Shown here one piece after another: positions 54,993 to 62,609 of a DNA stretch of 64,000 bases. The position numbers were made by a program, and so were the translations under genes. Each line of letters starts with the position of its first letter. Within the stretch, counting starts at the first letter, position 1. Source of the DNA: Desulforapulum autotrophicum (GTDB lineage Bacteria; Desulfobacterota; Desulfobacteria; Desulfobacterales; Desulfolunaceae); contig DYJE01000001.1 of assembly GCA_020723285.1 (NCBI GenBank), forward strand, positions 62,001 through 126,000, given 5' to 3'. The notes beneath the pieces were generated by a model that had not been told where the DNA came from, did no database searches, and worked only from the letters and a program-made list of their open reading frames with translations.

Positions 54993-57326
54993 ATGTGTGT
55001 TAATCAACCCCATGCACAACACTCCACAGCCCGGTTCATTATCCGGAACATACCTTTAAACGGTCATTTCCCCTTTATCGTAAACATGATCCTGCTGCTG
55101 GGACTGATCTTCTGTTTTTCGGTGCCGATGAATGCGGAAGCGGAAGACGAAGAACCCTGGCACATTGTGGCTGACTCGCTGAAATTCGACAAAAGCAGCG
55201 GGATAAGCACTGCGGAAGGCGATGTGGTGGTGACTCACCAGGACAAGGAACTCAAGGCCGACTTTCTGGAATACGACAAAACCGGTGAAAACGTCTTCGC
55301 CCGAGGAAACGTGGAAATGAAATCCAAGGGAGACCGGAGCACCGCGGACCGGATGCTTTTAAACCTAAAAAAAGACACCGGTGTGCTGTACAACGGGTCC
55401 GTTTTTATGGAGTCCAACCATGTGTACGTCAACGGTGAGGAAATCCGAAAAGTCGATGAGGACTCTTACACCGCATCCACAGTGAGCATCACCACCTGCG
55501 ACGGGGACAACCCGGACTGGAAATTTACAGGCCATGACCTTTCATTGACCGTTGAAGGTTACGGAACCGTGTACAATGCGGCGTTCTGGACAAAAAAGCT
55601 TCCGGTTCTCTACACGCCCTTCCTTGTTTTTCCTGTAAAAATCAAAAGACAAAGCGGTCTTTTGCCGCCGGAATTCGGCATGTCGGACCGCAAAGGATTC
55701 GAATACCTCCAGCCGTTGTACTGGGCCATCAACGACAGCAGCGATGCCACAATCTACGACCGTTACATCGAAAAACGCGGCAACATGACCGGCCTGGAAT
55801 ACCGATACATTTTATCCGATACATCCAAAGGCACCCTGTTTTTCGATTACATGAAAGACAAGGAAATCGATGACGGCACAGCGGATGCCACGGAAAAATG
55901 GGGCTATGAAGACGGAGCCATCAGAGACAACCGGAACCGTTACTGGCTTCGGATGAAACAGGACCAGACCCTTCCGGGTGACGCTGTTTTAAAAACCGAT
56001 ATCGACGTGGTCAGCGATCAGGACTACCTGCGTGAATTCAGTGATATGAAAAACGGTTTCGATTTTTCCAAAGGTTACTTTCTCGACCATTTCGGAAGAG
56101 ACTTAGAAGCCGAAGACGATGCCATCAGAACCAACAGCCTTGTCTTCACGAAAACCTGGTCATCCTACAGCCTGAACGCAAGCACCCTCTGGTACGACAA
56201 TGTGGTAAAACGGGAAGATCATCTGACGGACGCCACGCTCCAGACTTTGCCCCAGGTGGCGTTCAACATCTCACGACGCCAGATATTCAGCACTCCGTTT
56301 TATTACGACCTGGATTCAGAATACGATTATTTCTTCCGGAAAGACGAAACAGCCAGCCTCCGATCCGGCCAGCGGCTGGATCTTTACCCCAGGGTCATTC
56401 TCCCCTTGAGATACAAAAACTGGCTTTCCATAGAATCCATCGCGGCTTTCAGAAACACCAACTGGTACATCGGCAGCAACACCGATGTGGCCGATACTTA
56501 TGACGGCTCAGATGATCGCCAGATTTACGATCTTTCCCTGGACCTCTCGACCAGTTTCTACAAAATATTCAACACCGGAATCGATCGTGTCGATAAAATC
56601 AGACATTCGTTCACCCCCAAACTGGTTTATAACTTCACGCCGGAAAAGGACCAGACCGAATACCCGTATTTTGACGGACTTGACCGCATTTCACGGGTCA
56701 ACACCCTGACCCTGACCCTTTCAAACACCCTGACCAGCCGTTCCAGTGCCATGGACGCGGCGGGAGAAGCACAGGATTCAAACGTTAAAAAACCTGAAAC
56801 CCCCCAGCTTAAAAAATTCAATTACCGACAGTTCTGCCGGTTCAAACTGGAACAGATCTATGACATCAACGAAGCCAACGAACGTGACCCGGATCTTTTC
56901 CTGAACAAGGAGACACGTGAACCTTTCAGGCCCCTTTACGGTGAAATCGAATTTATACCTGCGGACTACATCAGTTTTGACGCCGATGCCACATGGGATC
57001 ATTACGACCGGCATCTTCTGGAAGGGAATGTGGGTTTAAGCCTGAAAGACGCTCGGGGCGACATTTTGAACGTGGAGAAGCGATACACCCACGATTCGGT
57101 AAAATACCTGAATTCCTATCTTCTCCTCGTTCTCACCGACAGCCTTTCCCTGTACGGTCGGAATGAAAGGAACCTCATGGAGCATGAAGATATCAAATCC
57201 GGCGGCGGTCTGATCTACACGTCCCAATGCTGGGGAATTCAGGCGGATTACACCCACAAACCCGGAGACAGAAGGTACGCCCTGACCTTCCAGCTCACGG
57301 GTCTTGGGGAGTTCGGTGCGAAATAA
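54993..57326 (+). CDS. lptD: LPS-assembly outer membrane protein LptD
   Basis: A protein of up to 777 residues. A hydrophobic signal (around MILLLGLIFCFSVPMNAEA) precedes an OstA/LptA-like periplasmic domain (about 55-170, with WHIVADSLKFDKS and AEGDVVV) and the OstA C-terminal barrel (200-770: PFLVFPVKIKRQSGLLPPEFG, MTGLEYRYI). LptD with LptE inserts lipopolysaccharide into the outer membrane, so the organism is diderm with LPS. The start is uncertain: neither 54993 nor the ATG at 55086 has a clear ribosome binding site, and the latter gives a better signal peptide. Confidence 0.9.
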   Translation: MCVNQPHAQHSTARFIIRNIPLNGHFPFIVNMILLLGLIFCFSVPMNAEAEDEEPWHIVADSLKFDKSSGISTAEGDVVVTHQDKELKADFLEYDKTGENVFARGNVEMKSKGDRSTADRMLLNLKKDTGVLYNGSVFMESNHVYVNGEEIRKVDEDSYTASTVSITTCDGDNPDWKFTGHDLSLTVEGYGTVYNAAFWTKKLPVLYTPFLVFPVKIKRQSGLLPPEFGMSDRKGFEYLQPLYWAINDSSDATIYDRYIEKRGNMTGLEYRYILSDTSKGTLFFDYMKDKEIDDGTADATEKWGYEDGAIRDNRNRYWLRMKQDQTLPGDAVLKTDIDVVSDQDYLREFSDMKNGFDFSKGYFLDHFGRDLEAEDDAIRTNSLVFTKTWSSYSLNASTLWYDNVVKREDHLTDATLQTLPQVAFNISRRQIFSTPFYYDLDSEYDYFFRKDETASLRSGQRLDLYPRVILPLRYKNWLSIESIAAFRNTNWYIGSNTDVADTYDGSDDRQIYDLSLDLSTSFYKIFNTGIDRVDKIRHSFTPKLVYNFTPEKDQTEYPYFDGLDRISRVNTLTLTLSNTLTSRSSAMDAAGEAQDSNVKKPETPQLKKFNYRQFCRFKLEQIYDINEANERDPDLFLNKETREPFRPLYGEIEFIPADYISFDADATWDHYDRHLLEGNVGLSLKDARGDILNVEKRYTHDSVKYLNSYLLLVLTDSLSLYGRNERNLMEHEDIKSGGGLIYTSQCWGIQADYTHKPGDRRYALTFQLTGLGEFGAK

Positions 57327-57389
57327 TCAACCCTGTTTCCATGAAAACATTATATTTCATGATATCAACGTATCAAAGAGACCGTATCC

Positions 57390-57914
57390 ATGAGTGACCT
57401 GATCGTCAAACCCGACCCTCTTCTGTGGTATGTGCTCCATACCAAAAGCCGTTGTGAAAAAGTGGTGAACGACATTCTCCAGAAAAAATCCCTGGATGTG
57501 TTTTTGCCGCTGGTCCACGTGAGAAGCAAGCGCAAAGACCGGAAAGCCATGGTGGATCTTCCCCTCTTTCCCGGATATGTGTTTGTCAGGACCCAGCTTT
57601 ATTCGGAAAGATACCTGTCCGTCCTTAAAACGCCCGGAGCGGTGAAACTGATCGGAAACAAGGACGGCCCCGTGCCGGTTCATGCCTCCATCATCGAATC
57701 CCTTCAGATCATGGTGCAATCCGGGGAATCCGTTCTCACCGGTTTCGAATTCCAGAAAGGGGAAAAGGTGATTGTCAAAAACGGTCCCTTTACCGGTGTG
57801 ACCGGCGTCTTTTCCATGTATAAAGGTGTGGGACGGGTGATTGTCTACATCGATATTCTCGGTCAGTCCGCATCCGTTGAAGTGGACGAAGCTGACATCG
57901 AACGTCTTGAATGA
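57390..57914 (+). CDS. NusG-family transcription antiterminator (RfaH/UpxY-like)
   Basis: A 174-residue NusG paralog. The N-terminal NGN domain starts WYVLHTKSRCEKVV and includes LPLFPGYVFVRT; the C-terminal KOW domain has FEFQKGEKVIVKNGPFTGVTG. Such paralogs usually bind RNA polymerase on specific long operons, often for capsule or LPS. It starts 63 bases after lptD on the same strand and precedes the HU gene, which has its own promoter. Confidence 0.9.
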   Translation: MSDLIVKPDPLLWYVLHTKSRCEKVVNDILQKKSLDVFLPLVHVRSKRKDRKAMVDLPLFPGYVFVRTQLYSERYLSVLKTPGAVKLIGNKDGPVPVHASIIESLQIMVQSGESVLTGFEFQKGEKVIVKNGPFTGVTGVFSMYKGVGRVIVYIDILGQSASVEVDEADIERLE

Positions 57915-57929
57915 TTTCAGTATAAGTGC

Positions 57930-57958
57930 TTGACTTAGTATCCAATTACGTTTATTAA
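57930..57958 (+). promoter_or_regulatory. Strong candidate promoter for the HU-family gene
   Basis: TTGACT at 57930-57935 and TATTAA at 57953-57958 are 17 bases apart. The start codon at 58022 follows about 55 bases after the predicted transcription start. Confidence 0.65.
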
Positions 57959-58021
57959 TTTGCTTTGCATAAATCCGGAGGAAAAACCCGGCTTTTTTTT
58001 GGAATTCACGAAGGAGGATAT

Positions 58022-58300
58022 ATGAATAAGTTGGAGTTGATCTCCGCGCTCAAGAATGATGCCGATATCTCAAAAGCAGAAGCCGCAGAAGTAGTTCAGA
58101 TTTTTTTCGATTCCATGACGGACGCCCTGGTCAAAGGAGATCGGGTGGAGATTCGCGGGCTGTGCAGTTTTTTTGTCAAGGAATACAAAAGCTACACCGG
58201 AAGAAATCCGAAAACAGGTGAAAAAGTCACGATCAAACCCAAAAAGCTTCCCTTCTTCAAATGCGGAAAGGAACTGAAGGAAAGGGTCGATTACAAATAG
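58022..58300 (+). CDS. HU/IHF-family DNA-binding protein
   Basis: A 92-residue nucleoid protein of the HU/IHF family. Two N-terminal helices (KLELISALKND...AEVVQIFFDSM) are followed by the DNA-wrapping beta arm GRNPKTGEKVTIKPKK, with the proline at its tip (RNP). The ATG at 58022 has AAGGAGG upstream; an earlier frame start adds residues without match. It is monocistronic, with its own promoter and terminator. Whether it behaves as HU or IHF cannot be decided. Confidence 0.95.
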   Translation: MNKLELISALKNDADISKAEAAEVVQIFFDSMTDALVKGDRVEIRGLCSFFVKEYKSYTGRNPKTGEKVTIKPKKLPFFKCGKELKERVDYK

Positions 58301-58610
58301 CCGCCACAATTATTGCGGCCTGTTCAATTCCAGCGCTTTATTTGTGGAACAGATCATGGATTCACAAGGGATTCTGAACCGGTTCAAAGAGCTCTTCTAT
58401 CAGACATCTGGGGAAAAGACGGGCGCATCATGCGTCAGGTCTTTTCTCCTTTTTGCTCTCTGATCCGGTTAAACTGAAGATAGAACATCATCAGCACTCC
58501 ATGAAAAGAACCGGTTGTTTCATCGGGTGATCGGGAATTGGCCTGCACGTTGTTTGGATGCCGTTTTCACATTCATTTCACCCTGACTTCGGACATGAGA
58601 ACTTCAGCGT
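58301..58610. other. Intergenic region after the HU-family gene
   Basis: 310 bases containing a terminator-like hairpin and otherwise nothing recognisable. It should also hold the promoter for holB-ricT-metG, although no clear -35/-10 pair was found. Confidence 0.5.
58409..58455 (+). terminator. Intrinsic terminator downstream of the HU-family gene
   Basis: GGGGAAAAGAC and GTCTTTTCTCC enclose an inner GCGCA/TGCGT helix, followed by a TTTTT run. It lies about 110 bases after the HU stop; no other plus-strand gene precedes it. Confidence 0.7.
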
Positions 58611-59597
58611 ATGTTTGACATCATCACAGGCCAGGACGAACCCCTTTCACGTTTGATGACGATGAAGAAGAACGGTGCGGTGCCTCATGCGCTTCTTTTC
58701 ACGGGAATCGACGGCATCGGAAAAAGTCTGGCCGCCCTGTCATACGCCATGGCGCTCAACTGCAAGGCCGTGGAACCGGAATCCGTTCCATGCCGTCAGT
58801 GCCGGTCCTGTAAAAAAATCCTTGGTGAAACACACCCGGACATTCTGCCCATCCGCCCATCGGGCAGTATCATAAAAATTGCCCAGATCCGGGATCTTTG
58901 CCAGAAGCTCCTCATCAAACCCGTTGAGGCGGCGGTTCGTGTGGTGATCGTCCACGACACACACACCATGAATCCCGAGTCAGGCAACGCTCTCCTCAAG
59001 GTCCTTGAAGAACCTCCGGACCGGACCATGTTCATTCTGATTTCAGATCAGGCGTCCGATGTGCTTCCCACCATCCTGTCACGGTGTCAGCGGGTGTCGT
59101 TCAGTCCCCTGAGCCGGGGAAGCATCAAGGATCTCCTGATCCAAAATGGTGTGGATGCCCATCAAGCCGAAGGAGTGTCTGCCATGGCTTGCGGAAGTCT
59201 TGGCCGGGCCCTGTCGTTGTGCGAAAAAAAACCCAATCGTCCTGACCCTCTGGTGTTCAGGCGTTTTCTTTTTGATGAGCTGGTCTCCCTGATCCGAGGC
59301 GGAACCTTCGATGTTCTTTCATTTGCTGAAAAATTTTCACAAAAGAAAGACCAAACTCTGAACGTTCTGGACATTCTTCTCTCGTTCATCAGAGACCTGA
59401 TCGTTCACCCCTTTGACAAGGACACCGTGATCAACCGGGATATAGCCGACGAGATCGAGAATATATCCGGGTCAATGACCACAGCGTCCCTTCTATGCAT
59501 GGCTGACCTCATCACAGCCGCTCACCAGGGCATCAAAGCCAACGCCTCGGTGAGGTTATGCCTCGAAACCATGGCCATTCAGATTAAACGGATATGA
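58611..59597 (+). CDS. holB: DNA polymerase III subunit delta-prime
   Basis: A 328-residue clamp-loader subunit. AAA+ features: GIDGIGKS P-loop, the four-cysteine zinc module CRQCRSCKK, NALLKVLEEPP, and LPTILSRCQ with the SRC motif. The protein loads the sliding clamp with tau/gamma and delta. It ends one base before the RicT-like gene, indicating a common operon with metG. Confidence 0.93.
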   Translation: MFDIITGQDEPLSRLMTMKKNGAVPHALLFTGIDGIGKSLAALSYAMALNCKAVEPESVPCRQCRSCKKILGETHPDILPIRPSGSIIKIAQIRDLCQKLLIKPVEAAVRVVIVHDTHTMNPESGNALLKVLEEPPDRTMFILISDQASDVLPTILSRCQRVSFSPLSRGSIKDLLIQNGVDAHQAEGVSAMACGSLGRALSLCEKKPNRPDPLVFRRFLFDELVSLIRGGTFDVLSFAEKFSQKKDQTLNVLDILLSFIRDLIVHPFDKDTVINRDIADEIENISGSMTTASLLCMADLITAAHQGIKANASVRLCLETMAIQIKRI

Positions 59598-59598
59598 T

Positions 59599-60567
59599 AT
59601 GCAGAAAGTCGTTGGAATAAGATTCAAACCTGCCGGGAAAATATACGATTTCGCCTGCGGTCCTTTTGTTCTCGATGTGGGTGACAAGGTCATCGTCACG
59701 ACGGAACAGGGACTGGGATACGGTGTGGTGGCCACAGCCCCCATGCCCATTGCGGAACGTTCGTCCAAAGTTCCCTTGAAAAAAGTGTTCCGGCTCGCCA
59801 CGGAAGCGGATACGGAACAGAGAGAAAAAAACATTCAGCTTGAAAACGAAGCGTTCGAGTACTGTCAGGCCGAGGTTGAAACCTTAAAACTGGATATGAA
59901 CCTCTTTTCCGTGGAAAGCACGTTCGACACCAGCAAGCTGACGTTTTTCTTCACCGCCGAAGGCCGGGTGGATTTCAGACAGCTTGTGAAAAACCTGGTC
60001 AAGCAGTTCCGGGTCCGCATTGAAATGCGGCAGGTGGGCATCAGAAACCAGGCGAAGATGTGCGGAGGTCTTGGCCGCTGCGGCAGGGAAATCTGTTGTT
60101 CAAGCTACATCGAAAAATTCGAACCGGTGTCCATCCGCATGGCCAAGGAGCAGGGTTTATCCCTCAATCCAACCAAAATTTCAGGGCTTTGCGGACGATT
60201 GATGTGTTGCCTCACCTTTGAGAACGAAACTTACAGGGCCCTTAAAAAAGATTTTCCCAAAATCGGAAAAACCGTGACCTGCCCCAAAGGCAAAGGCAAG
60301 GTCATCCGCCACAATGTCATCGGCGGCCGTCTCACCTTGAAGATGGAAGATGATACCGAAGCGGAATTGAGCGTCAAGGACATCACGTTTCATCAGGAAG
60401 ACCCGTCAAGGCAACGGAAACCCGACCGCCGGGACAAATCTGAAGGAACGGTGAACACCTCTGAAGACACCAGCGACTCATCCGTCTCGGATCAACTTCC
60501 GGAAGACGACATCATCCCGGATGATAGTGAGGGCGATGATTCTTTATTACCTGACAATCAAGGATAA
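59599..60567 (+). CDS. ricT: PSP1-domain protein, RicT/YaaT-like
   Basis: A 322-residue protein with the PSP1 domain and the cysteine signature CGGLGRCGREICC...GLCGRLMCC that in Bacillus RicT helps bind iron-sulfur clusters of the RicAFT complex, which modulates RNase Y. No sporulation context exists here, so its role is probably in RNA processing or redox regulation. The C-terminal ~50 residues form an acidic Ser/Asp-rich tail. It lies between holB and metG, a gene order I recall from several bacteria. Confidence 0.88.
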   Translation: MQKVVGIRFKPAGKIYDFACGPFVLDVGDKVIVTTEQGLGYGVVATAPMPIAERSSKVPLKKVFRLATEADTEQREKNIQLENEAFEYCQAEVETLKLDMNLFSVESTFDTSKLTFFFTAEGRVDFRQLVKNLVKQFRVRIEMRQVGIRNQAKMCGGLGRCGREICCSSYIEKFEPVSIRMAKEQGLSLNPTKISGLCGRLMCCLTFENETYRALKKDFPKIGKTVTCPKGKGKVIRHNVIGGRLTLKMEDDTEAELSVKDITFHQEDPSRQRKPDRRDKSEGTVNTSEDTSDSSVSDQLPEDDIIPDDSEGDDSLLPDNQG

Positions 60568-60575
60568 AAAAAACC

Positions 60576-62540
60576 GTGACGACGATACCCAACGATCCAT
60601 TTTACATAACCACCCCCATATATTACGTCAACGCAAAGCCGCACCTGGGCCATGCCTACACCACCATCGCAGCGGATGTGGCCCGTCGTTTCCACCGGCT
60701 TAAAGGCGTGCCCACCTATTTTTTGACAGGCACCGACGAACACGGTGACAAGATTGACGAAGCCGCAAAAAAGGAAAACACGAGTCCCCAGGAATACGCC
60801 GACAAAATCAGCGCCCTGTTCAAGGACCTGTGGCCCCAGCTCAACATTTCAAACGACGATTTCATCAGAACCACGGAACCGCGTCATAAAACCGTGGTAT
60901 CCCGTGTGCTCCAGGAGATCTACGACCGGGGAGAAATCTATTATTCCGAATACGAGGGGCTTTACTGCGTGGGCTGCGAGCGGTTTTACCAGGAGCGTGA
61001 ACTGGTGGACGGCCTGTGCCCTGACCATAAAAAAGAACCGAAGCGGATCAGGGAATCCAACTATTTTTTCAAGATGAGCGCGTACCAGAACTGGCTCATC
61101 GACCACATCAATCAGAATCCCAATTTCATCCGTCCGAAGCAGTACCGCAACGAAGTGCTGTCGTTTTTGAAGGAACCCCTGGAAGACCTGTGCATATCAC
61201 GGCCCAAAACCCGTCTCACCTGGGGCATCACCCTGCCCTTTGACGAAAACTATGTCACCTACGTGTGGTTTGACGCCCTTTTGAACTATGTGTCCGCCCT
61301 GGGTTATCCCGACGGTGATGCGTATAAAACATTCTGGCCCTACGCCCAGCACATCATCGCCAAAGATATCCTTAAAACCCACGCCATTTACTGGCCCACC
61401 ATGATGAAGGCAGCAGGCATTCCCCTGTTCAAATCCCTGAATGTCCACGGCTTCTGGAACATGGGCGACAGCAAGATGTCCAAAAGCCTGGGCAACGTGG
61501 CCAATCCCCTGTCCCTCAAGGAAAAATACGGGGTGGACGCCTACCGGTTCTTCCTGATCCGGGACATGGTGTTCGGCCTGGACTCCAATTTTTCTGAAGA
61601 AGCCATTGTCCAGCGCATCAACAGTGATCTGGCCAACGACCTGGGCAATCTTTTCTCCCGGGTCATCGCCATGAGCCTCAAATATTTCGACGGCACTGTC
61701 CCTGCCTGGGATGATGACGAAGATAAAGCCCACAGCCTTTCCCTTGCGGTTGACGCTGAAGAAGCGATTCGCGATTATTTGGAATCCATGGAGGTTTTCG
61801 CGTTTCACAAAGGGCTTGCCGCCGTGTTCAAATTCATCGGCCGCATGAACAAATACGTGGATGAAACAGCCCCCTGGGATCTTGCCAAGGATAAAAAATT
61901 AGAGCCCCGCCTGAAAACCGTCATGTACAATCTTCTTGAAGGTCTGCGGATTGTGGCAGGTCTGATCAGTCCGGTGATGCCCGACACATCCAAAACCATG
62001 CTGAAACACCTGGGTTTCGACGATTCAGCCCTTGAAATCACGCTCGCCGATCTCCAGAGCTGGAAGAGCCTCAAACCCGGTTCACCGCTGTCCAAAGTAA
62101 AGGCCCTGTTCCCACGAATCGATGTGAAAAGCGCCAAAGAACCGGCCAGCGAAACACCTTCCGCCGCAGCGCCGGTGGAATCCGTGCCAAGCGCCCTTAA
62201 AACACCGCTGAAACCCGAAATCACCTTTGAAGATTTCTCAAAAATCGATCTGAGAACCGCCAAAGTGATCAAAGCCGAAGCCATTCCCAAAGCCGACAAA
62301 CTTTTAAAAGTCACCGTGGACATGGGCGAAGGCGTTGAACGGACCCTGGTGGCCGGAATCTCGAAATTCTACACACCCGAAGACCTTCTCGGAAAACAGG
62401 TGATCATCGTGGCCAACCTCAAACCCGCCAAACTCATGGGCCAGCTGTCCCACGGCATGATCCTCGCCGCCACCGATGACGACGGTCTGTGCACAGCCAC
62501 CTTTGACAGAGATTTCACGCCGGGATCTCAGGTTAAATAA
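60576..62540 (+). CDS. metG: Methionyl-tRNA synthetase with C-terminal EMAP/tRNA-binding domain
   Basis: A 654-residue class I synthetase. HIGH is HLGHAYTTI (about residue 24), the zinc-knuckle-like insertion has CVGCERFY...CPDH, and KMSKSLGNV provides the catalytic loop. The anticodon domain follows, then a Ala/Pro/Lys linker and a tRNA-binding domain (about 550-654) beginning FEDFSKIDLRTAKV. The start is GTG at 60576, close to the RicT stop. The layout is that of two-domain bacterial MetG with dimerization domain. Confidence 0.96.
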   Translation: MTTIPNDPFYITTPIYYVNAKPHLGHAYTTIAADVARRFHRLKGVPTYFLTGTDEHGDKIDEAAKKENTSPQEYADKISALFKDLWPQLNISNDDFIRTTEPRHKTVVSRVLQEIYDRGEIYYSEYEGLYCVGCERFYQERELVDGLCPDHKKEPKRIRESNYFFKMSAYQNWLIDHINQNPNFIRPKQYRNEVLSFLKEPLEDLCISRPKTRLTWGITLPFDENYVTYVWFDALLNYVSALGYPDGDAYKTFWPYAQHIIAKDILKTHAIYWPTMMKAAGIPLFKSLNVHGFWNMGDSKMSKSLGNVANPLSLKEKYGVDAYRFFLIRDMVFGLDSNFSEEAIVQRINSDLANDLGNLFSRVIAMSLKYFDGTVPAWDDDEDKAHSLSLAVDAEEAIRDYLESMEVFAFHKGLAAVFKFIGRMNKYVDETAPWDLAKDKKLEPRLKTVMYNLLEGLRIVAGLISPVMPDTSKTMLKHLGFDDSALEITLADLQSWKSLKPGSPLSKVKALFPRIDVKSAKEPASETPSAAAPVESVPSALKTPLKPEITFEDFSKIDLRTAKVIKAEAIPKADKLLKVTVDMGEGVERTLVAGISKFYTPEDLLGKQVIIVANLKPAKLMGQLSHGMILAATDDDGLCTATFDRDFTPGSQVK

Positions 62541-62545
62541 CATAA

Positions 62546-62575
62546 AAAGGGGCGGACAACCCTGCCCTCCCCTTT
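62546..62575. terminator. Hairpin between convergent metG and gltD
   Basis: AAAGGGG (62546-62552) and CCCCTTT (62569-62575) form a 7-bp stem with flanking A and T runs, six bases after the metG stop and 35 bases from the gltD stop. It may terminate both strands; the loop is 16 bases. Confidence 0.5.
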
Positions 62576-62609
62576 AATAACTATTGATTTATAATTTGGT
62601 ATGATCCGG

